A DNA stretch of 64,000 nucleotides from Allomuricauda sp. NBRC 101325 (GTDB taxonomy: Bacteria > Bacteroidota > Bacteroidia > Flavobacteriales > Flavobacteriaceae): assembly GCF_030268205.1 (NCBI RefSeq), contig NZ_BSQF01000002.1:620001-684000 (forward strand), written 5' to 3'. Positions 17,724 through 26,372 of this stretch are shown piece by piece. Position 1 is the stretch's first letter. Every line of letters begins with the position of its first letter. Made by a program: the position numbers and the translations under genes. Under the pieces are notes generated by a model. The model had not been told where the DNA came from. It saw only the letters and a list, made by a program, of their open reading frames with translations, and made no database searches.

Positions 17724-19523
17724 ATGGACAACTTGAATTATGGAATTATTGGCAACTGCCGAAGCGCGGCATTGATCTCCAAAGAAGGCTCTTTGGACTG
17801 GTGTTGTTTGCCTGAATTTGACTCTACTTCGGTATTTGCCAAACTGCTCGACGAGAGGAATGGAGGTAGCTTTGAAATCATTCCCATTGGCGATTATACC
17901 ATAGATCAAGCCTATTTTGAGAACACCGCTATTTTGGTCACGACCTTTACCGAGGGTGATAATGTATTCGAGGTACACGATTTTATGCCCCGTCACCATA
18001 AAATGAACGGAAAGTACTTGGCACCTCCTGAAATTATTCGATACATAAAATACATTTCGGGAACTCCAAAAGTGCAATTTAAATACGATCCTAAATTGGA
18101 ATATGCTGTTGGGGAGACCGATCATTATATAAAAGAGGACTTTGTAGCAAGTCTTACCCATGAGAAAAAATACGATACCCTATTTTTATATACTTCCTTT
18201 GATAAGGAAGGTGTTTTGGACAACAATGCTATTACGATTCAAGAAGATGGTTATTTCTTGATCTGTTATAACGAAAAAATATTGAAGCCCTCTACCCAAA
18301 AGGCATTGCTGGAACTTGAACGCACTAAAGTGTATTGGATGGATTGGGTGGATAAAACCCCTACCTATAAAAAGTTCAACAAGCAAATTATTAGAAGTGC
18401 CATAACCCTTAAAATGTTGACTTACGATAAAACTGGGGCAGTTTTGGCGGCGGCAACAACTTCACTTCCCGAAACTATTGGTGAAGTAAGAAACTGGGAT
18501 TACCGTTTCTGTTGGATTCGTGATGCATCCATGGTTATTAAAGTAGTTTCGGAGTTAGGTCATAAAAACTCAGCCAAAAGATACCTTCAGTTTATTATTG
18601 ATTTAATGCCCGATAAGGATGAGAAACTCCAAATTATGTACGGTATCAACAAAGAGAAAAAGTTGACCGAAATTTCTTTGGATCATTTAGAAGGCTATAA
18701 AGGTTCCAAGCCTGTGCGAGTTGGAAATGCGGCCTATATGCAGAAGCAAAATGACATTTATGGCATATTAATGGATGTGATCTACGAGCAATTGCGATCC
18801 TTTAGCAACGACATTGAAAATGTGGAGGAGCTTTGGAACATTACCAAAGGTATTGTTTGGATTGTGGGCAAGCACTGGAGAGAACCGGATAAGGGTATTT
18901 GGGAATTCAGGGGTGAGGATAGACATTTCACCTTCTCAAAAGTATTGTGTTGGGTGGCCTTGGACAGGGCCATTAAAGTGGCCAAAATGTTTGGAAAGAC
19001 CCGCAAGCTCGAAAAATGGACGGCCCTTGAGCAGGAGATTAAGGAGGATATACATACGAATGCATGGAATAGTGACATTAACGCGTTTGTACAATCCTAT
19101 GGTTCGCGCCATTTGGATGCCTCGGTGTTGTTGATGGAGCCTTATGGATTTATTCACCCACGTGATCCTAAATATGTAAACACGGTCAAGGCCATTGAGA
19201 ATGAATTGAGCAATGATGGGCTGTTGTACCGTTATAAAAATGAAGATGATTTTGGTCTTCCATCCTCATCCTTTACCATTTGTACGTTTTGGTTCATTAA
19301 CGCCCTGTTTAAAATTGGGGAGGAGGAAAAAGCTTTGGAACAATTTGAAAAATTGCTCAGCTACAGCAATCATTTAGGATTGTTCAGTGAAGACATTGAT
19401 TTTAAAACGAAGCGATTGTTGGGGAATTTCCCGCAAGCGTATTCGCATTTGGCTTTGATTGAATGTGCCATAAATTTTTCAAGAAAACAGAAAGAAGAAC
19501 AAATTTTGGAATCCATCGGATAA
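17724..19523 (+). CDS. Glycoside hydrolase family 15 protein (glucoamylase or trehalase type)
   Basis: 599 residues and no signal peptide. It begins with the GH15 N-terminal beta domain (YGIIGNCRSAALISKEGSLDWCCLP) and continues into the (alpha/alpha)6 barrel, with NWDYRFCWIRDAS, a candidate catalytic Glu in EFRGEDRHFTFSK, and the late FWFINALFKIGEEEKA motif. Family members hydrolyse alpha-glucosidic bonds in maltooligosaccharides; some bacterial and archaeal members are trehalases. Its position opposite the trehalose synthase fusion fits trehalose turnover, but the specificity is not readable from sequence. A terminator follows immediately. Confidence 0.9.
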   Translation: MDNLNYGIIGNCRSAALISKEGSLDWCCLPEFDSTSVFAKLLDERNGGSFEIIPIGDYTIDQAYFENTAILVTTFTEGDNVFEVHDFMPRHHKMNGKYLAPPEIIRYIKYISGTPKVQFKYDPKLEYAVGETDHYIKEDFVASLTHEKKYDTLFLYTSFDKEGVLDNNAITIQEDGYFLICYNEKILKPSTQKALLELERTKVYWMDWVDKTPTYKKFNKQIIRSAITLKMLTYDKTGAVLAAATTSLPETIGEVRNWDYRFCWIRDASMVIKVVSELGHKNSAKRYLQFIIDLMPDKDEKLQIMYGINKEKKLTEISLDHLEGYKGSKPVRVGNAAYMQKQNDIYGILMDVIYEQLRSFSNDIENVEELWNITKGIVWIVGKHWREPDKGIWEFRGEDRHFTFSKVLCWVALDRAIKVAKMFGKTRKLEKWTALEQEIKEDIHTNAWNSDINAFVQSYGSRHLDASVLLMEPYGFIHPRDPKYVNTVKAIENELSNDGLLYRYKNEDDFGLPSSSFTICTFWFINALFKIGEEEKALEQFEKLLSYSNHLGLFSEDIDFKTKRLLGNFPQAYSHLALIECAINFSRKQKEEQILESIG

Positions 19524-19552
19524 AAAAACGCTCCTAAAAAGGAGCGTTTTTC
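19523..19552 (+). terminator. Rho-independent terminator after GH15 gene
   Basis: A perfect 11-bp stem AAAAACGCTCC/GGAGCGTTTTT surrounds a TAAAAA loop, with a T-run. The stop codon of the GH15 gene overlaps the leading A-tract. It lies between convergent transcription units and could serve both. Confidence 0.9.
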
Positions 19553-19587
19553 AAATCCACTTGGGTTTTCCCCAGAAGATATCTGAA

Positions 19588-21399
19588 TTAGTCAAAGGTA
19601 TACCCGTTATCAGCAGCTACTTTATCCGCAATTTGTGTACGAAGTGCCACTACATTGGGTTGGTTTGTGTATTTGGTAAAGCGTTTCAAGCCCATCAGCA
19701 TCATGCGTTGTTCATCGCCTTCGGCAAAGGAAACAATACCTTCCTTGGCTTTTTGTTGGATGATGTCCACTGCTCTATACAAGTATAATTTGGACATGGC
19801 TATTTGTGCAGCTTGACTGTCTTCACCATAACGTTTTGCGTTTTTCTCAGTTCTTAAAATGGCAGATTCCGCCATATAAACCTGAATCAAAATATCGGAA
19901 GCGGCCATCAACAACATTTGATGTTTATCCAAGTCTGGTCCAAATTTTTGAACGGCACTACCGGCAACCATCAAGAATACTTTTTTCAATCGGGCCACTA
20001 AATCCTTTTCTTCGGCAAATAATTCTGAAAAATCAGGAGTCTCAAAGGATGGAATACCCATCAATTCTTCGCCAACGGCAGTTGCAGGGCCTAAAAGGTC
20101 AACGTGTCCTTTCATGGCCTTTTTTACCAACATACCCACAGAAAGCATACGGTTGATTTCGTTGGTTCCCTCATAAATTCGGGAAATACGGGCATCTCTC
20201 CATGCAGATTCCATTGGGGTGTCGGCGCTAAAGCCCATTCCTCCAAACACTTGAATTCCTTCGTCGGTGGTATGTTGAACGTGTTCGGACACGGCCACTT
20301 TTAAAATGGAACACTCGATGGCGTATTCTTCCACGCCTTTAAGCTCTGCTTCTTGGTGTGAGTTTCCACTCGCTTCGCGAATTGCGATTCTATCTTCGAT
20401 ATTTTTTGCTGCACGATAACATGCAGCTTCATCCACATAGGCATTGGTGACCATATCGGCAATCTTTGCCTTGATAGCACCAAAATTGATGATTGGGGTC
20501 TTGAACTGGATACGCTCATTGGCATATTTGGTGGCTTCGTTCACGATACGACGTTGTGCCTCCAAACATGCTGCAGCCAATTTTATACGACCAATGTTCA
20601 AGGCATTCATTGCAATTTTGAATCCGTTCCCTCTTTCGGAAAGCATATTTTCTACAGGAACTTTGGTCTCGTTGAAGAAAACCTGACGGGTAGAGGAGGA
20701 GTGAATCCCTAATTTCTTTTCTTCATCACCTAAAGAAATTCCATTTTCGGGATCGTTTTCCACGATAAAGCCTGTGATGTTCTTGTCATCCTCGATTCTA
20801 GCGAAAACAATGAACATATTGCAGAATCCGGCATTGGAAATCCACATTTTCTGTCCAGAAATGCTGTAATATTTCCCATCCTCGGACAAGACAGCTTTGG
20901 TTTTCCCTGAATTGGCATCGGAACCTGCTCCAGGCTCAGTCAAACAATATGCGCCGAACCACTCGCCCGTGGCCAATTTGGGCACATATTTTTGTTTTTG
21001 TTCTTCCGTTCCGTATAATGTAATAGGCATGGTACCGATTCCTGTGTGAGCACCAAATGCGGTACTAAAAGAACCTGTTGCCCCTGAAATATAATCGCAA
21101 ACCAACATGGTGGAAACAAATCCCATTCCCATTCCGCCGTAAGATTCAGGAACAGCTACGCTCAAAAGACCGAGTTCGCCAGCTTTTTTCATGCATTCTT
21201 CGGTGTAGGCGTAGTCTTTTTTCTCAAATCGTTCCCAATGCGCCCAAAGTTCTCGGTCTACGAATTCCTTGGTGCTTTCGCGCATCATTTTTTGTTCTTC
21301 GTTGAGGTCTTCAAGGGTGAATACGTCTTCACATTTGGTTTCCTTGACCAAAAATTGACCTCCTCTTAAAATGTCTTTGTTTGTTGTTTCTGTGCTCAT
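19588..21399 (-). CDS. Acyl-CoA dehydrogenase
   Basis: 603 residues. It has the N-terminal helical, middle beta and C-terminal helical ACAD domains, with signatures YCLTEPGAGSDA and QVFGGMGFSADTPMESAWRDARISRIYEGTNEI; the catalytic Glu is expected in the IYEGTNEI segment. About 150 extra residues after the core form the C-terminal extension common in long-chain ACADs of Bacteroidota. It catalyses the first oxidation of beta-oxidation with FAD. It is the last gene of the fatty-acid operon that begins with the MarR gene; a four-helix-bundle gene occupies the gap before it. Confidence 0.95.
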   Translation of the reverse strand: MSTETTNKDILRGGQFLVKETKCEDVFTLEDLNEEQKMMRESTKEFVDRELWAHWERFEKKDYAYTEECMKKAGELGLLSVAVPESYGGMGMGFVSTMLVCDYISGATGSFSTAFGAHTGIGTMPITLYGTEEQKQKYVPKLATGEWFGAYCLTEPGAGSDANSGKTKAVLSEDGKYYSISGQKMWISNAGFCNMFIVFARIEDDKNITGFIVENDPENGISLGDEEKKLGIHSSSTRQVFFNETKVPVENMLSERGNGFKIAMNALNIGRIKLAAACLEAQRRIVNEATKYANERIQFKTPIINFGAIKAKIADMVTNAYVDEAACYRAAKNIEDRIAIREASGNSHQEAELKGVEEYAIECSILKVAVSEHVQHTTDEGIQVFGGMGFSADTPMESAWRDARISRIYEGTNEINRMLSVGMLVKKAMKGHVDLLGPATAVGEELMGIPSFETPDFSELFAEEKDLVARLKKVFLMVAGSAVQKFGPDLDKHQMLLMAASDILIQVYMAESAILRTEKNAKRYGEDSQAAQIAMSKLYLYRAVDIIQQKAKEGIVSFAEGDEQRMMLMGLKRFTKYTNQPNVVALRTQIADKVAADNGYTFD

Positions 21400-21420
21400 C
21401 TTTATAAGATTTTAGATTCA

Positions 21421-21814
21421 AGAGACAAGAACCAGGACTTATTTCAATCCATCTTGAAAGCTTGATATCATTTTCTGTAGTTGTTGGATTTTATGTTCTA
21501 AAAATTCAAATTTCTCTATGGAAATGTATTTCTGGTTCAAGGCAATAATTAATTGCGTTTCCCATTCAAAACTAGAGCCAAGACTTATTTCAATATAATT
21601 ATTGAAATGCTTATTTGTTGATTTGCTTGTTCCCTCTGCAATATTAGATGGAATGGATACAGCACAACGAGTCATTTGGGAGACAAGATTGAATTTTTCC
21701 ATAGCTGGAAATTCCTTAATCATCTGATAAGTTTCATCAACCAAAATCATCCCTTCCTGCCAAATTTTAAGCTTTTTGAAATTATGTCTTCCCATAGTCT
21801 TGTTTCTTGGCTCT
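21421..21814. repeat. 18-bp imperfect inverted repeats bordering the first four-helix-bundle gene
   Basis: AGAGACAAGAACCAGGAC (21421-21438) abuts the stop codon. GTCTTGTTTCTTGGCTCT (21797-21814) starts one base beyond the start codon. Read on one strand they match at 15 of 18 positions. The same motif (AGAGTCAAGAACCAAGA) occurs twice in the gene-free island at 39.0 kb and in degenerate form near 26.7 kb. The repeats tightly frame a single gene inside an operon gap, which suggests a small inserted unit. Confidence 0.6.
21439..21795 (-). CDS. Four-helix-bundle protein (S23/IVP family), first copy
   Basis: 118 residues, all helical. The family hallmarks are FKKLKIWQEGM at the start, the central SQMTRCAVSIPSNIAEGTSK, and a FNNYIEISLGSSFEWETQL segment. 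Relatives include proteins encoded in intervening sequences of 23S rRNA and the Avd accessory protein of diversity-generating retroelements; stand-alone members have no known function. The gene sits between thiolase and acyl-CoA dehydrogenase genes and is closely bordered by 18-bp inverted repeats. There is no reason to assign it a role in beta-oxidation. It shares only family-level similarity with the second copy at 23.1 kb. Confidence 0.88.
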   Translation of the reverse strand: MGRHNFKKLKIWQEGMILVDETYQMIKEFPAMEKFNLVSQMTRCAVSIPSNIAEGTSKSTNKHFNNYIEISLGSSFEWETQLIIALNQKYISIEKFEFLEHKIQQLQKMISSFQDGLK

Positions 21815-21828
21815 TTCTTTCTTGCTTA

Positions 21829-23019
21829 CTAAGCTAAAAACTCGAATATACCCGCAGCACCTTGTCCAGTACCTACACACATGGTGACCATGCCGTATTT
21901 GCCTTTCATGTCGCGCTTGCGCATTTCATCAAATAGCTGCACCGATAGTTTTGCTCCAGTACATCCCAGTGGGTGACCGAGTGCAATGGCTCCACCGTTT
22001 ACATTTACTATTTCTTCATTTAAACCTAATTCCCTAATCACGGCTAATGACTGTGACGCAAATGCTTCGTTCAATTCGATAAGGTCTATTTGGTCTTGTT
22101 TTAACCCTGCTTGTTTCAATGCTTTTGGAATTGCTTTTACAGGACCAATCCCCATAATTCTTGGTTCTACACCTGCTGCGGCATAGTTCACCAATCGAGC
22201 AATAGGTTCCAAATTGAGTTCTTTTACCATTTCTTCGCTCATTACCATCACAAAAGCAGCACCATCACTCATTTGGGAGGAATTACCAGCAGTAACACTT
22301 CCACCAGCGGCAAAAACTGGTCTTAATTTGTTCAAGGTCGGAATGTTGGTTCCAGCTCTTGGCCCTTCGTCTTTGTTTACGGTATAAGTGTTTGTTTCCT
22401 TTTTACCTGCAGCGTTCACAAAAGTGTGCTCTACCTCGATAGGAACAATTTGGTCCTGAAAACGGTTTTCTGCCTGAGCCTTTAAAGCTTTCATGTGTGA
22501 ATTGTAGGCAAAAACGTCTTGATCCTCACGAGACACGTTAAACTGTTTGGCTACTGCCTCTGCGGTCAATCCCATACCCCAGTAGTAATCTTCATGTCCT
22601 TCTTTGGCAGTGGCATAGTCTGGAGTCGGTTTGTAACCTCCCATGGGAATATAGCTCATACTTTCTGCACCTCCTGCGATGATGCAGTCGGCCATTCCCG
22701 ATTGAATTTTAGCAGTGGCTATTCCAATGGTTTCCAACCCTGATGCACAGTAACGGTTGACGGTTACCCCTGGCACATCATCCACATTTAGTCCCATAAG
22801 GGAAATAAGTCGTGCCATGTTAAGGCCTTGTTCCGCTTCTGGCATGGCATTTCCAACAATAACGTCGTCGATGCGCTTTTTGTCCAATTGCGGAAGCTCT
22901 TTCATCATATGCTCAATGGTCTCCGCGGCCAGTTCATCTGGTCTTTTAAACCTGAACAATCCTTTAGGCGCTTTGCCCACGGCTGTTCTGTATGCTTTTA
23001 CGATATATGCTGTTTTCAT
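21829..23019 (-). CDS. Acetyl-CoA C-acyltransferase (3-ketoacyl-CoA thiolase)
   Basis: 396 residues, the usual length of a thiolase. Catalytic residues are Cys91 in NRYCASGLETIG, His349 in GHPLGCTGA and Cys381 in MCVGTGQG. The length and residue pattern fit the degradative FadA type, which releases acetyl-CoA from 3-ketoacyl-CoA. It is the third enzyme-coding step of the operon, between the FadB-like gene and the acyl-CoA dehydrogenase gene, with four-helix-bundle genes in both flanking gaps. The C-terminus GTGQGAAGIFEFLA is intact. Confidence 0.95.
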   Translation of the reverse strand: MKTAYIVKAYRTAVGKAPKGLFRFKRPDELAAETIEHMMKELPQLDKKRIDDVIVGNAMPEAEQGLNMARLISLMGLNVDDVPGVTVNRYCASGLETIGIATAKIQSGMADCIIAGGAESMSYIPMGGYKPTPDYATAKEGHEDYYWGMGLTAEAVAKQFNVSREDQDVFAYNSHMKALKAQAENRFQDQIVPIEVEHTFVNAAGKKETNTYTVNKDEGPRAGTNIPTLNKLRPVFAAGGSVTAGNSSQMSDGAAFVMVMSEEMVKELNLEPIARLVNYAAAGVEPRIMGIGPVKAIPKALKQAGLKQDQIDLIELNEAFASQSLAVIRELGLNEEIVNVNGGAIALGHPLGCTGAKLSVQLFDEMRKRDMKGKYGMVTMCVGTGQGAAGIFEFLA

Positions 23020-23032
23020 TTATTTAGTATTG

Positions 23033-23422
23033 AGAATTGAGATGTGAGTATTGAGATTATAATTTTTGCTGGAGAGCATAAATCATTTTTTGAATTTCAA
23101 TACAATCATCTATCAGTATTTGTACTTTCTGGTTGTTAATCAAGTTTAATTCAATTGTTAAAATCAATTGCGTTTGTAATTCGTATAATGAACCATTCGC
23201 AATACCTAAAAAGTGCTTGAACTCGTTGTTGGAATTTCTTCCCGCTCCCTCTGCTATATTGGATGGAACTGAAACAGCACTTCTTTTAATTTGATTTATT
23301 AAACCAAATCTTTCATCTTTTGGTAACTCAGGCATCAGCAGATAAATTGATTTGGATAGTTGAATTGATTTCTTCCAAATTTTTAAATCTTCTACTTTGT
23401 GCATATCTGACTACTCAATTCT
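23033..23422. repeat. Short inverted repeats bordering the second four-helix-bundle gene
   Basis: AGAATTGAG (23033-23041) and CTCAATTCT (23414-23422) are a perfect 9-bp inverted pair, each within 25 bp of the gene ends. The left border is a run of near-repeats of TTGAGA (TATTGAGAATTGAGATGTGA). The right border contains related degenerate units. This is less convincing than the first copy's repeats because the sequence is simple. Confidence 0.4.
23057..23404 (-). CDS. Four-helix-bundle protein (S23/IVP family), second copy
   Basis: 115 residues, all helical. Family hallmarks: VEDLKIWKKSIQLSK, then NQIKRSAVSVPSNIAEGAGR, then FKHFLGIANGSLYELQTQL. It is clearly a different member from the copy at 21.4 kb, so this is not a recent local duplication. 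It lies between the FadB-like and thiolase genes and is bordered by short inverted repeats. The function of such stand-alone members is unknown; two independent members lodged in neighbouring gaps of one operon is unusual. Confidence 0.88.
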   Translation of the reverse strand: MHKVEDLKIWKKSIQLSKSIYLLMPELPKDERFGLINQIKRSAVSVPSNIAEGAGRNSNNEFKHFLGIANGSLYELQTQLILTIELNLINNQKVQILIDDCIEIQKMIYALQQKL

Positions 23423-23443
23423 AGTATCTCACTACCATTGCAA

Positions 23444-25855
23444 CTAGTTGCGAAGCGGTTTACCAGTTTTCAACATGTGTTGGATACGCTCCAATGTTTT
23501 TCTTTCGGTACAGAGTGAAAGGAATGCCTCACGCTCTAAATCCAAAAGATATTGTTCGGTAACCATGGTAGCCTCAGACAAATCACCACCAGCCATTACA
23601 TAGGCCAGTTTGTCCGCAATCTTCTTATCGTGTTCCGAAATGTAATGTCCGGCCTCCATGGAATCGGTTCCTACCAAGAACATTCCCAGAGCTTGTTTTC
23701 CAAGAACTTTTACATCTTTACGTTTTACAGGTTTGGTGTACCCTGCTTCGGCCATTAATTTGGCATGTGCCTTGGCTGTTGCAATCTGACGGTCCTTGTT
23801 CACAACTACTACGTCTTTTCCTTTTTGAAGTATGCCCAAATCGTAAGCTTCATAGGCTGATGTAGATACTTTTGCCATCCCAATGGTCAAGAAATATTCC
23901 TGAAGAACGTTCAGCTCTACGTCATTTTTTCTAAAGGTATCCGAAGCGCGGAGTGCCATTTCTTTGGAACCACCTCCGCCAGGAATAACGCCTACGCCAA
24001 ATTCAACCAAACCAATATAGGTTTCGGCAGCGGCTACAATTTTATCGGCATGTAATGAAAGTTCACAGCCACCACCCAAACACATGCCGTGTGGTGCGGA
24101 AACTGTTGGAATAGAGGAGTAGCGCATACGCATCATGGTGTCTTGGAACATTTTGATGGCCATATTCAGCTCATCGTATTCTTGTTCCACGGCCATCATA
24201 AAAATCATTCCGATGTTGGCTCCAACAGAGAAGTTGGCTGCTTGATTACCAATCACCAAACCTTGGAAATCTTTTTCAGCAAGGTCGATGGCTTTGTTCA
24301 GTCCAGCGAGTACATCACCGCCAATAGTGTTCATTTTGGATTGGAATTCACAGTTAAGGATTCCATCGCCCAAATCTTCAATAACAACACCACTGTTTTT
24401 GAATACTTCGTTCGATTTTCTGATGTTGTCCAGAATAATGAATGCATCCTGACCTGGAACTTTTTCCATCGCCTTTTTGCTGATGTCGTAAAAATAGGTG
24501 GCACCGTCTTTTACAGTGTAGAACGAATCTACACCAGCGGCTTTCATATCAGCAACCCAAGAGGCAGCTTCTAAACCTTCAGCCTTGATGAATTCCAAAC
24601 CTTTTTCGAGTCCAACAGCGTCCCAGATTTGGAAGGGGCCATGTTCCCAGCCAAAACCGGCTTTCATGGCGTCGTCTATTTTGTATAGTTCATCCGAAAT
24701 TTCAGGAATACGATGCGTCACATAGGCAAACAGGGCACCGAAACTCTTTCTATAAAACTCTCTCGCCTTATCTTTTCCGTTGACCAAAACTGGAAAACGG
24801 TCGATTACTTTATCAATGGTTTTGGTAAGTTCCAAAGTGGCAAATTTTGCACTCTTTTTGGAGCGGTATTCCATGGTGTCCAAATCCAAGGTTAGGATTT
24901 CGCTCTTACCATCGGCTCCGGTCATTTTTTTATAGAAACCCTGACCTGTTTTACTTCCCAACCATTTGTTTTCCATCATGGTGCTGATGAAATCAGGCAA
25001 TTGGAAAAGTTCGTGGCGTTCATCATCCTTGCAGTTTTCACTGATTCCGTTGGCCACGTGTACCAAAGTATCCAAACCAACTACGTCAACCGTACGGAAA
25101 GTGGCAGATTTTGGTCTACCGATAACAGGTCCTGTCAATTTATCCACTTCCTCTACCGTCATTCCCATTTCTTTCACGGCATGGAAAAGACTTTGAATGC
25201 TAAAAATTCCGATTCGGTTCCCGATAAATGCAGGGGTATCTTTGGCTACCACAGAGGTTTTGCCCAAGAATTGCTCTCCGTAGCCATTTAAGAAGTCCAA
25301 TACATCTTTAGAAGTTTTTGGACCAGGAATAATTTCGAAAAGTTTTAAATATCGTGCTGGGTTGAAAAAGTGCGTTCCACAAAAATGTTGTTGGAAATCC
25401 TCACTTCTTCCTTCGCTCATAAATTTTATAGGGATTCCAGAAGTATTGGAAGTGATAAGGGTGCCAGGTTTTCTGTGTTTGTCTAGATTTTCAAATACCT
25501 GTTTTTTAATGTCCAATCGTTCCACCACCACTTCAATGATCCAATCCACATGGGCCACTTTGGAAATATCATCTTCCATGTTCCCAGTGGTAATGCGATC
25601 TGCAAATTTTTGATGGTAAATAGGGGAGGGTTTGGACTTTAATGCTGCTGTCAGGGAATCGTTAACGAGACGATTGCGAACCACTTTATCCTCCAAGGTA
25701 AGGCCATTGGCCTTTTCCTTTTCGTTGAGTTCTCGCGGAACAATGTCCAACAATAACACCTCGACCCCAATATTGGCAAAATGGCAAGCAATGCCACTAC
25801 CCATAATACCGGAACCAATTACGGCAACTTTGTTTATATGCCTTTTCATGTGCAA
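23444..25855 (-). CDS. 3-hydroxyacyl-CoA dehydrogenase / enoyl-CoA hydratase (FadB-like)
   Basis: 803 residues. The domain order is reversed relative to E. coli FadB. The NAD-binding 3-hydroxyacyl-CoA dehydrogenase comes first (KVAVIGSGIMGSGIACHFANIG at ~8; HFFNPARYLKLFEIIPG near 170), its C-terminal helical domains follow, and the crotonase/enoyl-CoA hydratase domain comes last (~500-700: QAANFSVGANIG, HGMCLGGGCELSLHAD, GVIPGGGGSKEM). It performs the hydration and second oxidation steps of beta-oxidation. ATG 25855 and ATG 25849 are both possible starts. It is directly downstream of the MarR gene with a 9-bp gap to the MarR stop. Confidence 0.95.
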   Translation of the reverse strand: MHMKRHINKVAVIGSGIMGSGIACHFANIGVEVLLLDIVPRELNEKEKANGLTLEDKVVRNRLVNDSLTAALKSKPSPIYHQKFADRITTGNMEDDISKVAHVDWIIEVVVERLDIKKQVFENLDKHRKPGTLITSNTSGIPIKFMSEGRSEDFQQHFCGTHFFNPARYLKLFEIIPGPKTSKDVLDFLNGYGEQFLGKTSVVAKDTPAFIGNRIGIFSIQSLFHAVKEMGMTVEEVDKLTGPVIGRPKSATFRTVDVVGLDTLVHVANGISENCKDDERHELFQLPDFISTMMENKWLGSKTGQGFYKKMTGADGKSEILTLDLDTMEYRSKKSAKFATLELTKTIDKVIDRFPVLVNGKDKAREFYRKSFGALFAYVTHRIPEISDELYKIDDAMKAGFGWEHGPFQIWDAVGLEKGLEFIKAEGLEAASWVADMKAAGVDSFYTVKDGATYFYDISKKAMEKVPGQDAFIILDNIRKSNEVFKNSGVVIEDLGDGILNCEFQSKMNTIGGDVLAGLNKAIDLAEKDFQGLVIGNQAANFSVGANIGMIFMMAVEQEYDELNMAIKMFQDTMMRMRYSSIPTVSAPHGMCLGGGCELSLHADKIVAAAETYIGLVEFGVGVIPGGGGSKEMALRASDTFRKNDVELNVLQEYFLTIGMAKVSTSAYEAYDLGILQKGKDVVVVNKDRQIATAKAHAKLMAEAGYTKPVKRKDVKVLGKQALGMFLVGTDSMEAGHYISEHDKKIADKLAYVMAGGDLSEATMVTEQYLLDLEREAFLSLCTERKTLERIQHMLKTGKPLRN

Positions 25856-25864
25856 GTTTGTAAA

Positions 25865-26317
25865 TTAATTATTAGTTGTTTTTATAGTATAGATTTTCTT
25901 GTCGACAATAAGTTTGTTGATGACGTCTACGGTTTTAAAAAAACCGCTTAAATCTTGTTCGGAAAGGTGTTCTTTCACAACATCATTAAATCGAAGCACC
26001 ACTTCTTTCGAACCTTCCCGTTTTTCAAGTCCAAGAGGGGTTAAGTGAATGAGAACACCTCGACCATCGTTGGGATTTGGTTTTCTTTCAATGTAGCCTC
26101 TTTCTTCAATATTTTTCAAAATTCTGGACAAACTAGTAGCTTCCATTCCCATTTTTGGACCTAAAGCCGTGCTTGGGGTACCTCCTTTGGGATCAATGCT
26201 CAACAATGTGAAACCGATAGCCATGGTCAATTCATAGTTTTTGGCTTCTTCGTTGTACATTTTGCTAACCGCCTGCCAAGTTGCCCTAAGGGCGTGATCA
26301 ATGGTCAAATCCTTCAT
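25865..26317 (-). CDS. MarR family transcriptional regulator
   Basis: 150 residues from ATG 26317. Winged-helix features: a recognition-helix region MGMEATSLSRILKNIEERGYI, then the wing RKPNPNDGRGVLIHLTPLG. It is the first gene of the fatty-acid operon, so it probably controls beta-oxidation genes in response to an acyl-CoA or similar ligand (inference from context). The frame is open to an ATG at 26362, but that ATG lies inside a perfect 22-bp palindrome and upstream of a promoter-like TATATTTG; the shorter start matches the usual MarR length and is preferred. Confidence 0.9.
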   Translation of the reverse strand: MKDLTIDHALRATWQAVSKMYNEEAKNYELTMAIGFTLLSIDPKGGTPSTALGPKMGMEATSLSRILKNIEERGYIERKPNPNDGRGVLIHLTPLGLEKREGSKEVVLRFNDVVKEHLSEQDLSGFFKTVDVINKLIVDKKIYTIKTTNN

Positions 26318-26336
26318 AAATCCAGTTTGGTGTTTC

Positions 26337-26344
26337 CAAATATA
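26337..26344 (-). promoter_or_regulatory. Putative -7 box (TAnnTTTG) of the marR-fad operon
   Basis: On the minus strand the sequence reads TATATTTG, an exact match to the Bacteroidota -7 consensus. It is 20 bases before the preferred marR ATG. The palindrome at 26351-26372 occupies the -33 region just upstream, so a bound repressor would block it. The spacing is visible; activity is inferred. Confidence 0.55.
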
Positions 26345-26350
26345 ACAAAA

Positions 26351-26372
26351 TATATTATGCATGCATAATATA
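26351..26372. promoter_or_regulatory. Perfect 22-bp palindrome, candidate MarR operator
   Basis: The half-site TATATTATGCA is followed exactly by its reverse complement, with no spacer and no mismatch. It lies 34 bp before the marR ATG, immediately upstream of the -7 box. MarR proteins typically bind palindromes of 16-22 bp and often repress themselves, so this is a good autoregulatory operator candidate for the fatty-acid operon. Confidence 0.7.

Noticed and set aside
26318..26362. Upstream start for the MarR gene at 26362
   Set aside because: That ATG is formed by the centre of the palindrome and lies before the likely -7 box; the ATG at 26317 gives the normal MarR N-terminus.
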